A DNA stretch of 64,000 nt, from positions 62,001 through 126,000 of the forward strand of contig CAJOHD010000001.1 in NCBI GenBank assembly GCA_905234275.1. Direction: 5' to 3'. Shown piece after piece: positions 17,513 through 26,400 of this stretch; within the stretch, counting starts at the first letter, position 1, and every line of letters begins with the position of its first letter. This DNA comes from an uncultured Bacteroidales bacterium. GTDB lineage: Bacteria; Bacteroidota; Bacteroidia; Bacteroidales; F082. The notes under the pieces are model-generated. The model saw nothing but the letters and a program-made list of their open reading frames with translations. It ran no database searches and had not been told where the DNA came from. A program made the position numbers and the translations under genes.

Positions 17513-17585
17513 CATTTTAATGCCATTTTCGAAATACTCTCAGTACCTGGTGGCAGGTCGCATTTCTGCAAATGGCATTAAAATG
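17513..17585. repeat. Stem-loop element with perfect 16-base terminal inverted repeats (copy 1)
   Basis: A 73-base element whose ends, CATTTTAATGCCATTT and its exact complement, pair fully. The interior (GCAGAAATGCGACCTGCC ... GAGAGTATTTCGAAAA, minus-strand sense) also folds. Related copies are at 50211 and 56416. It sits just upstream of the dusB promoter. Confidence 0.8.
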
Positions 17586-17638
17586 TTAAAAGACTTTAGA
17601 TTTTTTTACAAATTCTTGACAAAGATTAGAATTTTTCA

Positions 17639-17646
17639 TATTTTTG
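17639..17646 (+). promoter_or_regulatory. -7 box (TATTTTTG) for the DUF5674-like pair
   Basis: TATTTTTG with TTG at 17616-17618, 20 bases upstream. The first ATG is 19 bases downstream. Confidence 0.65.
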
Positions 17647-17665
17647 CAATTCAAATATTGTCGTT

Positions 17666-17914
17666 ATGAGGATTATATCACAACCGATAAGTCATGCTGA
17701 ATTGAATGCAATGTTGCCAGGATATTTTGGCGACATGGTGAAGGCTGTTGTTGATATTAAAAAGGAGATTCTGGGGCTGGATGCCGAGTTGCATGCCGAC
17801 ATTGAGCAAGAGCTTCTTAGTCAAGGTTCGGAGCTGACCGATTTATGGGGTATAAACTTGTATCCTGATATTCGTAAACGTATCATAGAAGTCGTAAGTA
17901 AATTAATAAAATGA
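17666..17914 (+). CDS. DUF5674-like small protein, shorter than usual
   Basis: A protein of 82 residues: MRIISQPISHAELNAMLPGYFGD, a DMVKAVVDIKKEILGLDAELHADIE helix and LWGINLYP, followed directly by DIRKRIIEVVSKLIK. The start and end match the pattern I recall for DUF5674. Remembered homologues carry about 25-30 extra residues (an EFDSMINIRP-like stretch) between the NLYP and the final helix, so an in-frame internal deletion is likely here. The biochemical function is unknown. It overlaps the next gene by four bases (ATGA), indicating coupled expression. Confidence 0.7.
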   Translation: MRIISQPISHAELNAMLPGYFGDMVKAVVDIKKEILGLDAELHADIEQELLSQGSELTDLWGINLYPDIRKRIIEVVSKLIK

Positions 17915-18228
17915 TAAATTATCAGCATTCGGATTTAGCTGCAGGGCGTTGGGCTTCAATGACTTTAGCTGAGCAGATGTTAAACATCGGCAGTGAAGTC
18001 TCGAGGGCAAACCGTTGGCAAAGCAAGGGCAACATTGAACAATGCCATCGTGCAGCTGACAGAGCTTTGGAGTTGCTCTCGTTAACCATTGATGCTCAAC
18101 GTGGTAAGCATAATCTTGGAGAGTTCTGCCGCCTTTATGAAGTGTTGGCTGACTGCTATTATGGTGATAACTATTATCAAACCGACCCAGTAAAGTTGCA
18201 AAAATATTTTGATGTGTTTTGTAATTAA
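17911..18228 (+). CDS. Small conserved protein partnered with the DUF5674-like gene
   Basis: A 105-residue, probably all-helical protein (AAGRWASMTLAEQMLNIGSEVSRANRWQ ... AADRALELLSLTIDA ... YFDVFCN). The MTLAEQ-NIGSEVSRA-W start resembles small uncharacterised proteins found in diverse bacteria. I recognise the pattern but not a function. No signal peptide or membrane segment. The ATGA overlap with the DUF5674-like gene makes a two-gene operon; such a tight pair of small proteins could form a complex, which is inference. A -7 box for the next unit starts nine bases after the stop. Confidence 0.65.
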   Translation: MINYQHSDLAAGRWASMTLAEQMLNIGSEVSRANRWQSKGNIEQCHRAADRALELLSLTIDAQRGKHNLGEFCRLYEVLADCYYGDNYYQTDPVKLQKYFDVFCN

Positions 18229-18236
18229 AAAAACAG

Positions 18237-18244
18237 TATATTTG
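18237..18244 (+). promoter_or_regulatory. -7 box (TATATTTG) before the long leader RNA
   Basis: TATATTTG lies about 308 bases upstream of the beta-barrel gene's ATG. Transcription from here would produce an unusually long structured leader. TTTG at 18218-18221 is rather close for a -33 element. Confidence 0.55.
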
Positions 18245-18249
18245 CAGAG

Positions 18250-18540
18250 TAATTAACAAGTAAAAATGTAAGAGTATAATTTAAAATATTAAAAATTATA
18301 GCGTTTGCTATTTGTTCGGTGACATTCTGAAACCTGAGAAATTTCAAAGATGCATTAAAGCGAACAAGTTGTAAATGTCTGCGGTAAATCGTGGGCACAA
18401 CTTGTCTTTTAATGCGGGTAATCTCAGGACCTCAGAATGTGGATAAGGAAATGTCCACGTTTTTTATGTCCTGACGAGAATCCGTTGACGGATAAGTGGT
18501 GGCGCTATGGAAGCAGACATTTACAAATTATTAACAAAAA
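18250..18540 (+). ncRNA. Candidate structured leader or independent ncRNA with pseudoknot
   Basis: This 18229-18551 gap holds no gene but a strikingly foldable sequence. Nested helices form a long rod: 18322-18330 with 18432-18440 (9 bp), 18333-18339 with 18422-18428 (7 bp), 18352-18359 with 18408-18415 (8 bp) and 18364-18372 with 18397-18405 (9 bp). Bases 18373-18382 of the terminal loop are complementary to 18513-18522, giving a 10-bp pseudoknot just before the start codon. Two more hairpins lie at 18439-18458 and 18480-18493. An alternative 7-bp helix (18312-18318 with 18361-18367) would compete with the rod. I do not recognise an Rfam family. Confidence 0.6.
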
Positions 18541-18551
18541 ATTAAAATGCT

Positions 18552-19532
18552 ATGAAAAAATTATTACTATTGCTGATGGCTTTTATGGGATTGGCCTGTA
18601 ATGCCATCGCGCAACTTGAGGTGAAACCTGGCTCTTTCAAGGAAGTGCCGGGATTCGTGAACCTTGACCTTGACAAACAGACTGACGACAACGACCAACC
18701 TTATGCCGTTGTCAAGGTCAAAACTGAAAACATCAACGACAAACAGCGTCGTGAACTGAATTTTCAAGGCGATGCTCGCACATTCTTCGAACTGGAATAC
18801 CGCGACGGCGAAGTGTGGATTTACATCAGCTATTACGCCACATTTCTTAAGATTTCGCATCCCGATTTGAGCTCAACGGAGTTCTATTTTCCGTTCGACA
18901 TGCAGGGCAAGAAAGGCTACGAGCTGACGCTTGTCAACAACTCGCAATCAGACATTGACGAACAGAAAATCAAGAGCATGATTGACGAGCGACTGGAAAA
19001 CGTCCCTGTCGCCGGCAGTCGTGACACCATAGTCATAAAACAGACGGTGCAAGTCGATGAGAGCTACAGCTTCCTCACCTTGAACGCCTCGTACAACAAC
19101 TATGGAAAACTATCTTATGGTGTTACATTTGGAAGTGTCAAGAAATTCGGATGGTTTGCCAGTGTGATGAGCAACTTCAGTTTCAAAGGGCTTTCGACCG
19201 ATTATGAATGCGGCAGCGATTTTCTTGTCGATGGAATATATCCGTTCTACACGGGAAAAGAAATCTATTCTTCACTCTCGGCTACCGCTGGTGTGATGTT
19301 TAAAATAGTCGGAGGTTTAGCTTTTAGAGTCGGTGCCGGTTATGGTATAAGAAACTTTGCCTGCGAGATGACCGACGGCAAATATGTTAAAAACACCGAT
19401 GTGAGCGCTTCGGGCATTGAGGCGGCGGTTGGTGCACAATACAAAATAGGCAAGATTGTGGTATCGCTTGACATGGTTACCACAAGTTTCAAGATTTTTG
19501 AGGCAAAATTAGGTATTGGTATGGGTTATTAA
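18552..19532 (+). CDS. Predicted outer-membrane beta-barrel protein
   Basis: A 326-residue protein with a signal peptide (MKKLLLLLMAFMGLACNAIAQ). Residues about 25-130 form a soluble beta-rich domain. From about 175 on, alternating amphipathic strands with Gly and aromatic residues (SFLTLNASYNNYGKLSYGVTFGSVKKFGWFASVMSNFSF ... GLAFRVGAGYGIRNFACEM ... KLGIGMGY) indicate a small barrel ending in an aromatic residue. No family name is certain. It stands 12 bases before two large lipoprotein genes and after the long structured leader, so the three may form one surface system. Confidence 0.7.
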   Translation: MKKLLLLLMAFMGLACNAIAQLEVKPGSFKEVPGFVNLDLDKQTDDNDQPYAVVKVKTENINDKQRRELNFQGDARTFFELEYRDGEVWIYISYYATFLKISHPDLSSTEFYFPFDMQGKKGYELTLVNNSQSDIDEQKIKSMIDERLENVPVAGSRDTIVIKQTVQVDESYSFLTLNASYNNYGKLSYGVTFGSVKKFGWFASVMSNFSFKGLSTDYECGSDFLVDGIYPFYTGKEIYSSLSATAGVMFKIVGGLAFRVGAGYGIRNFACEMTDGKYVKNTDVSASGIEAAVGAQYKIGKIVVSLDMVTTSFKIFEAKLGIGMGY

Positions 19533-19544
19533 AATTAAAGAATT

Positions 19545-21029
19545 ATGAAAAAGACAGCATATATATTATTGATTATCAGCACATTGTTTCTGATAACATG
19601 CAAAAAAGCCCCCGAGTTGGTGGTGAAGAATGTTAATTTTATAAGTGAGGATGTGGAGGTCTTGACAAATTCAGCCACGGTCACGATAAAATACTCATAT
19701 CTTTCAAAACTTGACTATGTGAATGCATACTTGAGCCAAAGCAATTATTTTGGAAGTTCTTCCATTGTGCCTGCAGAGGTTAGCGACAGCACTATCGTCA
19801 TTAATTTCACTAATTTACAAGCCGGTGTGACTTATTATTACAAATATGATTACAGCAACGGTCTCAACGAGGCTTCTTCTGATGTGAAAACGTTCTCGAT
19901 GGGCGGCTCAACCGGTGACCCTGTGGTTAATACAAAACCGGTGGAACAGCTCACGATGACCACCGTTAAAGTGGGAGGCACAGCCTCGGCTGGTCCAAAC
20001 TATCAGCTTTCAAGCTTCAATTTCGGTTTCTGCTGGAGCACAACCCCCAATCCTACGATTAGTGATTCATATTTGGTTATAGATAAAACATCCCAGGATT
20101 TTGAAAAAATTCTTGTTACAGGACTGCAGCCTGGCACGACTTACTATTTAAGAGCTTATATTGACAATGTGACTGTATATTATGGAAATGTGGTGAGTTT
20201 CACAACATGTAGCGAATGGGGCGGCGGAACGCCTTCCGAGGGCTATATCAACCACCTTTTCTCAACGAGCGACACTACTAAAGTGTGGTTCTCAAAAGGC
20301 AATCTGCAATATCAGGCATCGACAAACACTTACCGTTTTGCCGAAAATCAATTGGATTTATTGAGAGAAGAAAATAATGCGGTATCCCCAACAAATTCAG
20401 GATGGATAGATGTTTTCCCATTCGGCACAAGTGGATGGTATGCGGGTACCAATATTGATAATTATCCATACGACATCGATGGTGTCTCTAATAATAGCTA
20501 CTCTGATTATGTGGATAATTTTGATGGAGATTATCAATATGCGGATTGGGGAATTTATAACCCGATTGCAAATGGTGGTAATGTGAAAAACCAATGGTAC
20601 TGTTTGACAAAAAACGAGTTTGGTTATATTACTGGAAGTAGAACCACCACCTCGGGAATGCGATTTGTTTTTGCAACTATAGGTGATATTTGTGGTAGGA
20701 TCATTTTCCCCGATGAATGGAATGCAAGTACATATAGTTTCAATTATATTAACGGAGGACATGTATCAAATGGTCATCTCGCTAATCAATATTATGACAA
20801 TGAGATTCCATTATCCGATTGGACGAATATCATTGAGCCGAATGGAGCCGTATTCCTACCTGTAAAATACACTGGCGATGATTCAAATACAACCAATTTG
20901 TTTTATTGGGGTAATTATCCTGGATCTCATGTTCCTGGTTTTACTGTGGGTATTTATAATGGTATGGTGCTGCCTGCACCTCCTCGCTCTCTGCGTTGTA
21001 GTGTCCGATTAGTCCACCATGTTGAATAA
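19545..21029 (+). CDS. Fibronectin-like lipoprotein with FISUMP-like C-terminal domain
   Basis: A 494-residue protein. The leader MKKTAYILLIISTLFLITC gives Cys19 for lipidation. Residues about 25-215 hold two fibronectin-III-like units, the second with the Bacteroidota pattern FNFGFCWSTTPNPTISD ... GLQPGTTYYLRAYI. From about 240 the sequence has the layout I associate with Fibrobacter-type major paralogous (FISUMP-like) domains: FSKGNLQYQASTNTYRFAENQ, WADWG-like segment, MRFVFATIGDICGRIIFPDEWNAS, GAVFLP and a final SLRCSVRLV. The next gene ends in the same kind of domain. Probably exposed on the outer membrane; ligand unknown. Confidence 0.7.
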   Translation: MKKTAYILLIISTLFLITCKKAPELVVKNVNFISEDVEVLTNSATVTIKYSYLSKLDYVNAYLSQSNYFGSSSIVPAEVSDSTIVINFTNLQAGVTYYYKYDYSNGLNEASSDVKTFSMGGSTGDPVVNTKPVEQLTMTTVKVGGTASAGPNYQLSSFNFGFCWSTTPNPTISDSYLVIDKTSQDFEKILVTGLQPGTTYYLRAYIDNVTVYYGNVVSFTTCSEWGGGTPSEGYINHLFSTSDTTKVWFSKGNLQYQASTNTYRFAENQLDLLREENNAVSPTNSGWIDVFPFGTSGWYAGTNIDNYPYDIDGVSNNSYSDYVDNFDGDYQYADWGIYNPIANGGNVKNQWYCLTKNEFGYITGSRTTTSGMRFVFATIGDICGRIIFPDEWNASTYSFNYINGGHVSNGHLANQYYDNEIPLSDWTNIIEPNGAVFLPVKYTGDDSNTTNLFYWGNYPGSHVPGFTVGIYNGMVLPAPPRSLRCSVRLVHHVE

Positions 21030-21086
21030 CAATGTTATAATAATAATCATTAAAAGTTGTGCCCGACACGAATCAGGGATAAAATC

Positions 21087-23255
21087 ATGAAGAAAATTTT
21101 AATGGCAATTGCAGCGGTAACCATAGTGTTTGCCATTCTTTTCTCAGGCTGCAAGAAAAAATCATCTGAGCCCAATAGCGGCGGTGGCGGAGGAGGTGAC
21201 AACGGTCCTTGTATCGACCTCTATATCGGTTTTACAGGTTTTAACGACAGCATCTATAACAAACCAAACAGCCTTGTCGATGATTCGTGGTTCGAGACGT
21301 TAGAAACTTATTATGATGGCACCAGCATTCCGGGGCATAATGACGCTTATCTGTATTATTCAGAATATATGGCGTTGGATAATTTGTTGAATTTGGAGAA
21401 TGAGCCTGAACACCTGACAAATGTTTCGGTAATCACATTTACCAAAGCTCTGGATAATGTCTCGGTGAATTCGCCTGAAACAAATCCTGAAGGATATGGT
21501 TCAAATGTAGAATATCGCAATTGTTTGCATAATAAAATTGTTGATAATCAAGTGTTTGGAAAAGAAATCAATGCTTATGCTATTGGGCTTGTCAACGAAA
21601 ATACGAGCTCGGATATTGAAGAATTCAGGGCTAATCTCAGTGCATTGTCAAGCGATCCGGCCAATATCTATGAAGTAGGTACTATGGATAGTGTCGATAT
21701 CGTGCTAAACGAACTGGTTGAAACGATTAAAAGTGGTACAGGCGAAGGCAATAGCAATATCATAATGATGGTGTTCGACTGCTCGTATAACGAGAGCCGT
21801 GTCAAGACGATTCCGCAGATGGTTTACACATTTGTTGATAACATGGTTTGCGGACACATCACCTACTATAAAGCTCCTACTGTAAGGACACATCCGGTAA
21901 CTGACATTAAGAGAACCTCTGCGGTTTGTGGCGGCGATTTGCTCGACTGGGGTCATAATTGGGTGCTGAGCAAAGGTGTTGTATATAGTTACAAAACACC
22001 TGAACTTAACTATTACAATTGGGTGACTACAGGATTTGTTCACCATAGTTCAGGCCCCGGTGATTTTCCGGATGTTCGGATGGGTCTCCTGAAACCTAAT
22101 ACGAATTATTACGTGGCAGCGTATGCTAAAAACTACGTGGGCATAACATACGGTGAGGTTTATATGTTCCGCACACTTGCCGATGGTGTTCCTGAAGTTG
22201 TGACGCTTCCGGCATCAAATGTAACAGAGACAACGGCTGATTTATGTGGCGCAGTCGTTGACAACGGCGGCCATGACATCTTAGAAAGAGGCATCTGTTA
22301 CAGTCTGTCGCCAAATCCTGACGTCAACAGCTCACATGTGGTTAGTACGGTTACCGATTCTGTCTTTTGTTCGACATTGACAAATCTGGAGTCAAACAAG
22401 ACATATCATTATAGAGCTTATGCCAAGAATGAAAAAGGCGTTGGCTATGGCGAGGATCTGCAGTTTACGACACATGATAATAATAATGAAGGTACTTTCA
22501 GTTTGGGAGGACGTGGCGTAATAATCGCTCCAGGCAACCTGCAATATCATATAGGCACTCATGAATGGCGTTTCGCCGAAAACACATGGGACTACATCGG
22601 TGAAAGCAACATCTATGCCAGCACCTCGAGCTATTCGGGCTGGATAGACCTTTATTGTTGGGGCACTGGTAACACACCAACAAGTATGATGGACGATAGC
22701 CAATACTATCTCAACTTTACCGATTGGGGCGTCAACCCGATTTCCAACGGTGGCAACACTCCGAACCAATGGCGCACCCTCTCTAAGGCAGAATGGGAAA
22801 GCATTCTGTATTATCGTGAAACGCCGTCGGGAATACGTTTCGCAATGGGACAGGTGAATGGTGTGAACGGCGTGATTCTCGTGCCAGACCAATGGAATAG
22901 TGATTATTATCCATTAACACATTGCAATGAAGAAGGTGTGTTGGGTGATATGCCGAATGTCATCAGCGCATCAACATGGAACAGTGCTCTTAAGCCACAT
23001 GGAGCGGTGTTCTTGCCATGCGCCGGCAAACGTAAAAATTTCGATAATCCAGGCACATATCAAGAAAGTAATACGTGGGGCGCTTACTGGACGCCTACAG
23101 AGGCTGACGATATTAATGGCTTGGGCACAGAAATAATAAAAATGGCATGGGCACTCATCCCAAGTGTTTACGAAGGATTGGGACAAGGTGTTGCCATCGA
23201 GCCTTACGAACGCGACTACGGCGCATCAGTGCGTCTGGTGAAAGATGTAAATTAG
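21087..23255 (+). CDS. Large multi-domain lipoprotein (vWA-like, two fibronectin-like repeats, FISUMP-like domain)
   Basis: A 722-residue protein. The frame opens earlier at 21057, but the ATG at 21087 gives a good leader (MKKILMAIAAVTIVFAILFSGC, Cys22). A poly-Gly linker follows, then about 220 residues with features like a von Willebrand factor A fold (VSVITFTKAL; INAYAIGLVNE; EFRANLSALSSDPANIYEV), although a canonical DxSxS metal site is not visible. Two repeats with the pattern TSAVCGGDLLDWG / TADLCGAVVDNGGHDILERGICYS follow. The C-terminal domain matches that of the preceding gene (PGNLQYHIGTHEWRFAENTWDYIG ... ASVRLVKDV). Probably surface-exposed adhesin-like. Confidence 0.68.
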   Translation: MKKILMAIAAVTIVFAILFSGCKKKSSEPNSGGGGGGDNGPCIDLYIGFTGFNDSIYNKPNSLVDDSWFETLETYYDGTSIPGHNDAYLYYSEYMALDNLLNLENEPEHLTNVSVITFTKALDNVSVNSPETNPEGYGSNVEYRNCLHNKIVDNQVFGKEINAYAIGLVNENTSSDIEEFRANLSALSSDPANIYEVGTMDSVDIVLNELVETIKSGTGEGNSNIIMMVFDCSYNESRVKTIPQMVYTFVDNMVCGHITYYKAPTVRTHPVTDIKRTSAVCGGDLLDWGHNWVLSKGVVYSYKTPELNYYNWVTTGFVHHSSGPGDFPDVRMGLLKPNTNYYVAAYAKNYVGITYGEVYMFRTLADGVPEVVTLPASNVTETTADLCGAVVDNGGHDILERGICYSLSPNPDVNSSHVVSTVTDSVFCSTLTNLESNKTYHYRAYAKNEKGVGYGEDLQFTTHDNNNEGTFSLGGRGVIIAPGNLQYHIGTHEWRFAENTWDYIGESNIYASTSSYSGWIDLYCWGTGNTPTSMMDDSQYYLNFTDWGVNPISNGGNTPNQWRTLSKAEWESILYYRETPSGIRFAMGQVNGVNGVILVPDQWNSDYYPLTHCNEEGVLGDMPNVISASTWNSALKPHGAVFLPCAGKRKNFDNPGTYQESNTWGAYWTPTEADDINGLGTEIIKMAWALIPSVYEGLGQGVAIEPYERDYGASVRLVKDVN

Positions 23256-23278
23256 TTGATAGTTAAGGTGTGTTATAT

Positions 23279-23315
23279 GAGGGTGTGTCCAAATGAGGCA
23301 CGCCCTCGATTTTTT
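23279..23315 (+). terminator. Rho-independent terminator after the lipoprotein pair
   Basis: GAGGGTGTG pairs with CACGCCCTC (one G-T wobble) and is followed by GATTTTTT. It begins 24 bases after the stop of the large lipoprotein gene. The remaining bases up to mfd hold only its promoter. Confidence 0.75.
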
Positions 23316-23481
23316 ACAGCGAAGCTCCGTTTTTTTTAAGTTGTGGCTTTGTCCATGTCCAAAGTTTTTCATACCTTTGAAGAACGTTTAAAAAGCATTG
23401 CAAAGATAGACAGATCCACTTCCGTCCATATACGAACAAGGCCAGTGTTTAACATGAATTGAGGTGTAAGGAATTTTTTTG

Positions 23482-23489
23482 TATCTTTG
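23482..23489 (+). promoter_or_regulatory. -7 box (TATCTTTG) directly before mfd
   Basis: TATCTTTG with TTG at 23459-23461, 20 bases upstream. The GTG start of mfd is five bases after the box, so the mRNA may be leaderless. Confidence 0.6.
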
Positions 23490-23494
23490 CCCCC

Positions 23495-26400
23495 GTGAAA
23501 GAAAACCCTATCTCATATTACAAAAACGACGCTCGAATTGCGCAACTTGCTGATTATCTTGATGATAAGAAAAACGTGTTTTGCAAGGGCATCGTCGGCT
23601 CGGCTAAGGCTTTTGCTGTGGCGGCGGCGTTTGAGAAGCTCGGCGGACAGCATTTCGTGGTGTGTCCCGACAAAGAGAGCGCGGCGTATTTCTACAACGA
23701 CCTCGAGAATATCTTCGGCGAACGCGAGACCGACTACGCCAAGAAGATGATTTTGTTCTACCCGACCTCGTACAAACGTCCGTATGAGCCAGAGAAGCCC
23801 GACAACACTTATATCTTGTCGAGAACTGAGGTGCTGCAGCGTGTCTCGACTTCCGAACGCAAGACGATAATTGTCTCGTATCCGGAAGCGTTGAGTGAGA
23901 AAATCGTCACTCGTAAGATATTGAGTAAGAATACGTTCAAACTTGCAGTTGGCGAAAAAGTGGATATGGATTTCGTCACCGACACCTTGCTTGAGTATAA
24001 CTTCGAGCATGTCGATTTCGTCGTCGAGCCGGGGCAGTTCGCCATCCGAGGCGGCATCGTCGACGTGTTTTCGTTCGCCAACGACTATCCTTACCGTATA
24101 GTTTTCGACTTCGATGAGGTGGAGTCGATACGCTCGTTCAATCCCGTTGACCAGCTCTCGATGGAGAAGCTGCAACGCATAGTTTTGCTGCCCAATCTGC
24201 AGGACCATAACCTCTCTGAGGAACGCGAGACGATATTCCAATATCTTCAGAATCAGACAGTTATGTGGCTCGACGAGACTGATTTTCTGAAAGAGAGAAT
24301 CGATGCCGAGTACAAAAAAGCTGTCGACGCATTCGAGGCGTTTGAGGAAAACAAAGGCATGAAGTCGCCAGAGACTTTATTCGCGCAAAGTGACGAACTG
24401 CTTACTCAACTCGATGATTTTAAATCAGTTACGTTCGAGACATATTCCGATTCGATAGGGAAGGAGATTGTGGAGTTTAACACAACCAGCCAGCCGGTCT
24501 TCAACAAGAACTTCGAGATGTTGCAAAACACCATTAACTCGTTGAAAGACAGATACTACCGCATTCTTTTCTTCTCCGAAAGCAAGCGTCAGCTCGAGCG
24601 AATCCAGAGTATTTTGAACGATTTGCAGCAAAAAGACGAGTCGAATCACGATTTCACGCCTGTTCTTTATTCCATCCAGGCTGGTTTTGTCGACAACGAC
24701 CAGAAACTGTGCTGTTTCACCGACCATCAGATTTTTGAACGTTATCACCGCTTCCATCTCCGTGAAGGTTTTGCAAGCAGTCAGGCATTGACAATCAAGG
24801 AGTTATATGATTTAAAACCGGGCGATTATGTGACGCATATCGACCACGGCATCGGGCGTTTCGACGGCTTGGAAATCATCGACCACAACGGAAAACAGCA
24901 GGAGGCGCTGCGACTGATATATCAAAACGGCGATTTGCTTTATGTGAGCATTCATTCGCTACATAGGATTTCAAAATATTCGAGCAAAGACGGGGCAGAG
25001 CCATCGCTGAGCAAACTCGGCTCTAACGCATGGAACAGGCTGAAAGCCAAGACGAAGAGCAAGGTCAAGGACATCGCTCGAGAGCTTATCAAGCTTTACG
25101 CCGAGCGCAAGAATTCCAAGGGATTCCAGTTCATGCCAGATACATATCTGCAGACCGAATTGGAAGCTTCGTTTATGTATGAGGACACCCCCGACCAGCT
25201 CAAGGCGACCATCGACGTGAAACGCGACATGGAGAAGGAGTCGCCGATGGACCGTCTCGTGTGCGGTGACGTTGGTTTCGGAAAGACCGAAGTGGCAATT
25301 CGTGCCGCGTTCAAGGCGGTCAGCGACTCGAAGCAGGTGGCGGTTTTGGTGCCTACCACGGTGCTCGCCTTGCAGCATTTCCACACGTTCTCAAGCCGTT
25401 TGAAAGGATTTCCGGTCACCATCGACTACATGAACCGTTTCAAGACCGCTAAAGAACAGAAAAAGACCCTCGAAGAGGTCAAGGCAGGTCGGGTGGATAT
25501 ATTGATAGGAACACATCGCATCATCAGTAAAGACGTGGAGTTCAAGGACTTAGGCTTGCTGATTATAGACGAGGAGCAGAAGTTCGGTGTTTCCGCAAAG
25601 GAGAAGCTTAAACAATTGAAAACCAACGTCGACACCCTCACTTTGACGGCTACGCCTATCCCGAGGACGCTGCAGTTTTCGATGATGGGCGCGCGCGACA
25701 TGAGTATCATCACCACTCCGCCACCGAACAGGTATCCTGTCGAGACCGAACTGCGTTCGTTCTCTCCTGACGTCATCCGCGATGCCATCCAATACGAGCT
25801 GGCACGCGACGGACAGGTGTTTTTCGTGCATAACCGCATCCAAAACATCATGGAGGTCTACGACATGATAATCAGCTGCGTGCCTGGCGCTAAGGTCGCT
25901 GTCGGTCACGGCCAGATGGAGGGCGACAAACTCGAACAGATAATGCTCGACTTCATCGACGGCAAATATGACGTGCTTCTATGCACCACGATTATCGAGG
26001 CGGGATTGGACATCCCGAACGCCAACACCATCATTATCAACGATGCTCACAAATACGGCTTGAGCGACCTGCATCAGCTTCGCGGCAGGGTGGGGCGTTC
26101 CAACAAAAAGGCGTTCTGTTACCTCTTGACACCGCCGTTGGCGATGCTCAGCGACGAGGCACAGAAACGTCTGCGTGCCTTGGAGGAGTTCTCCGACCTT
26201 GGCAGCGGCTTCAACATCGCTATGCGCGACCTGGACATCCGTGGAGCAGGCAACTTGCTTGGCGCCGAGCAAAGCGGATTCATCAACGATATCGGGTTCG
26301 AGACTTATCATAAAATCCTCGACGAGGCTATCATGGAACTCAAGGAAAACGAGTTCAAAGACCTGTTTGAAAAGCCCGAAGAAGAGAAGAAATACGTCCG

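Noticed and set aside
17666..18228. Calling the small gene pair a toxin-antitoxin system
   Set aside because: Only size and overlap support it; neither protein has a known toxin or antitoxin motif.
18250..18540. Identification of the leader as RNase P RNA, cobalamin riboswitch or hammerhead ribozyme
   Set aside because: AAGGAAATGTCC only loosely recalls the RNase P core, GAGAATCCG only part of the cobalamin box, and CTGACGAG lacks the GAAA partner needed for a hammerhead. None of the full motif sets is present.
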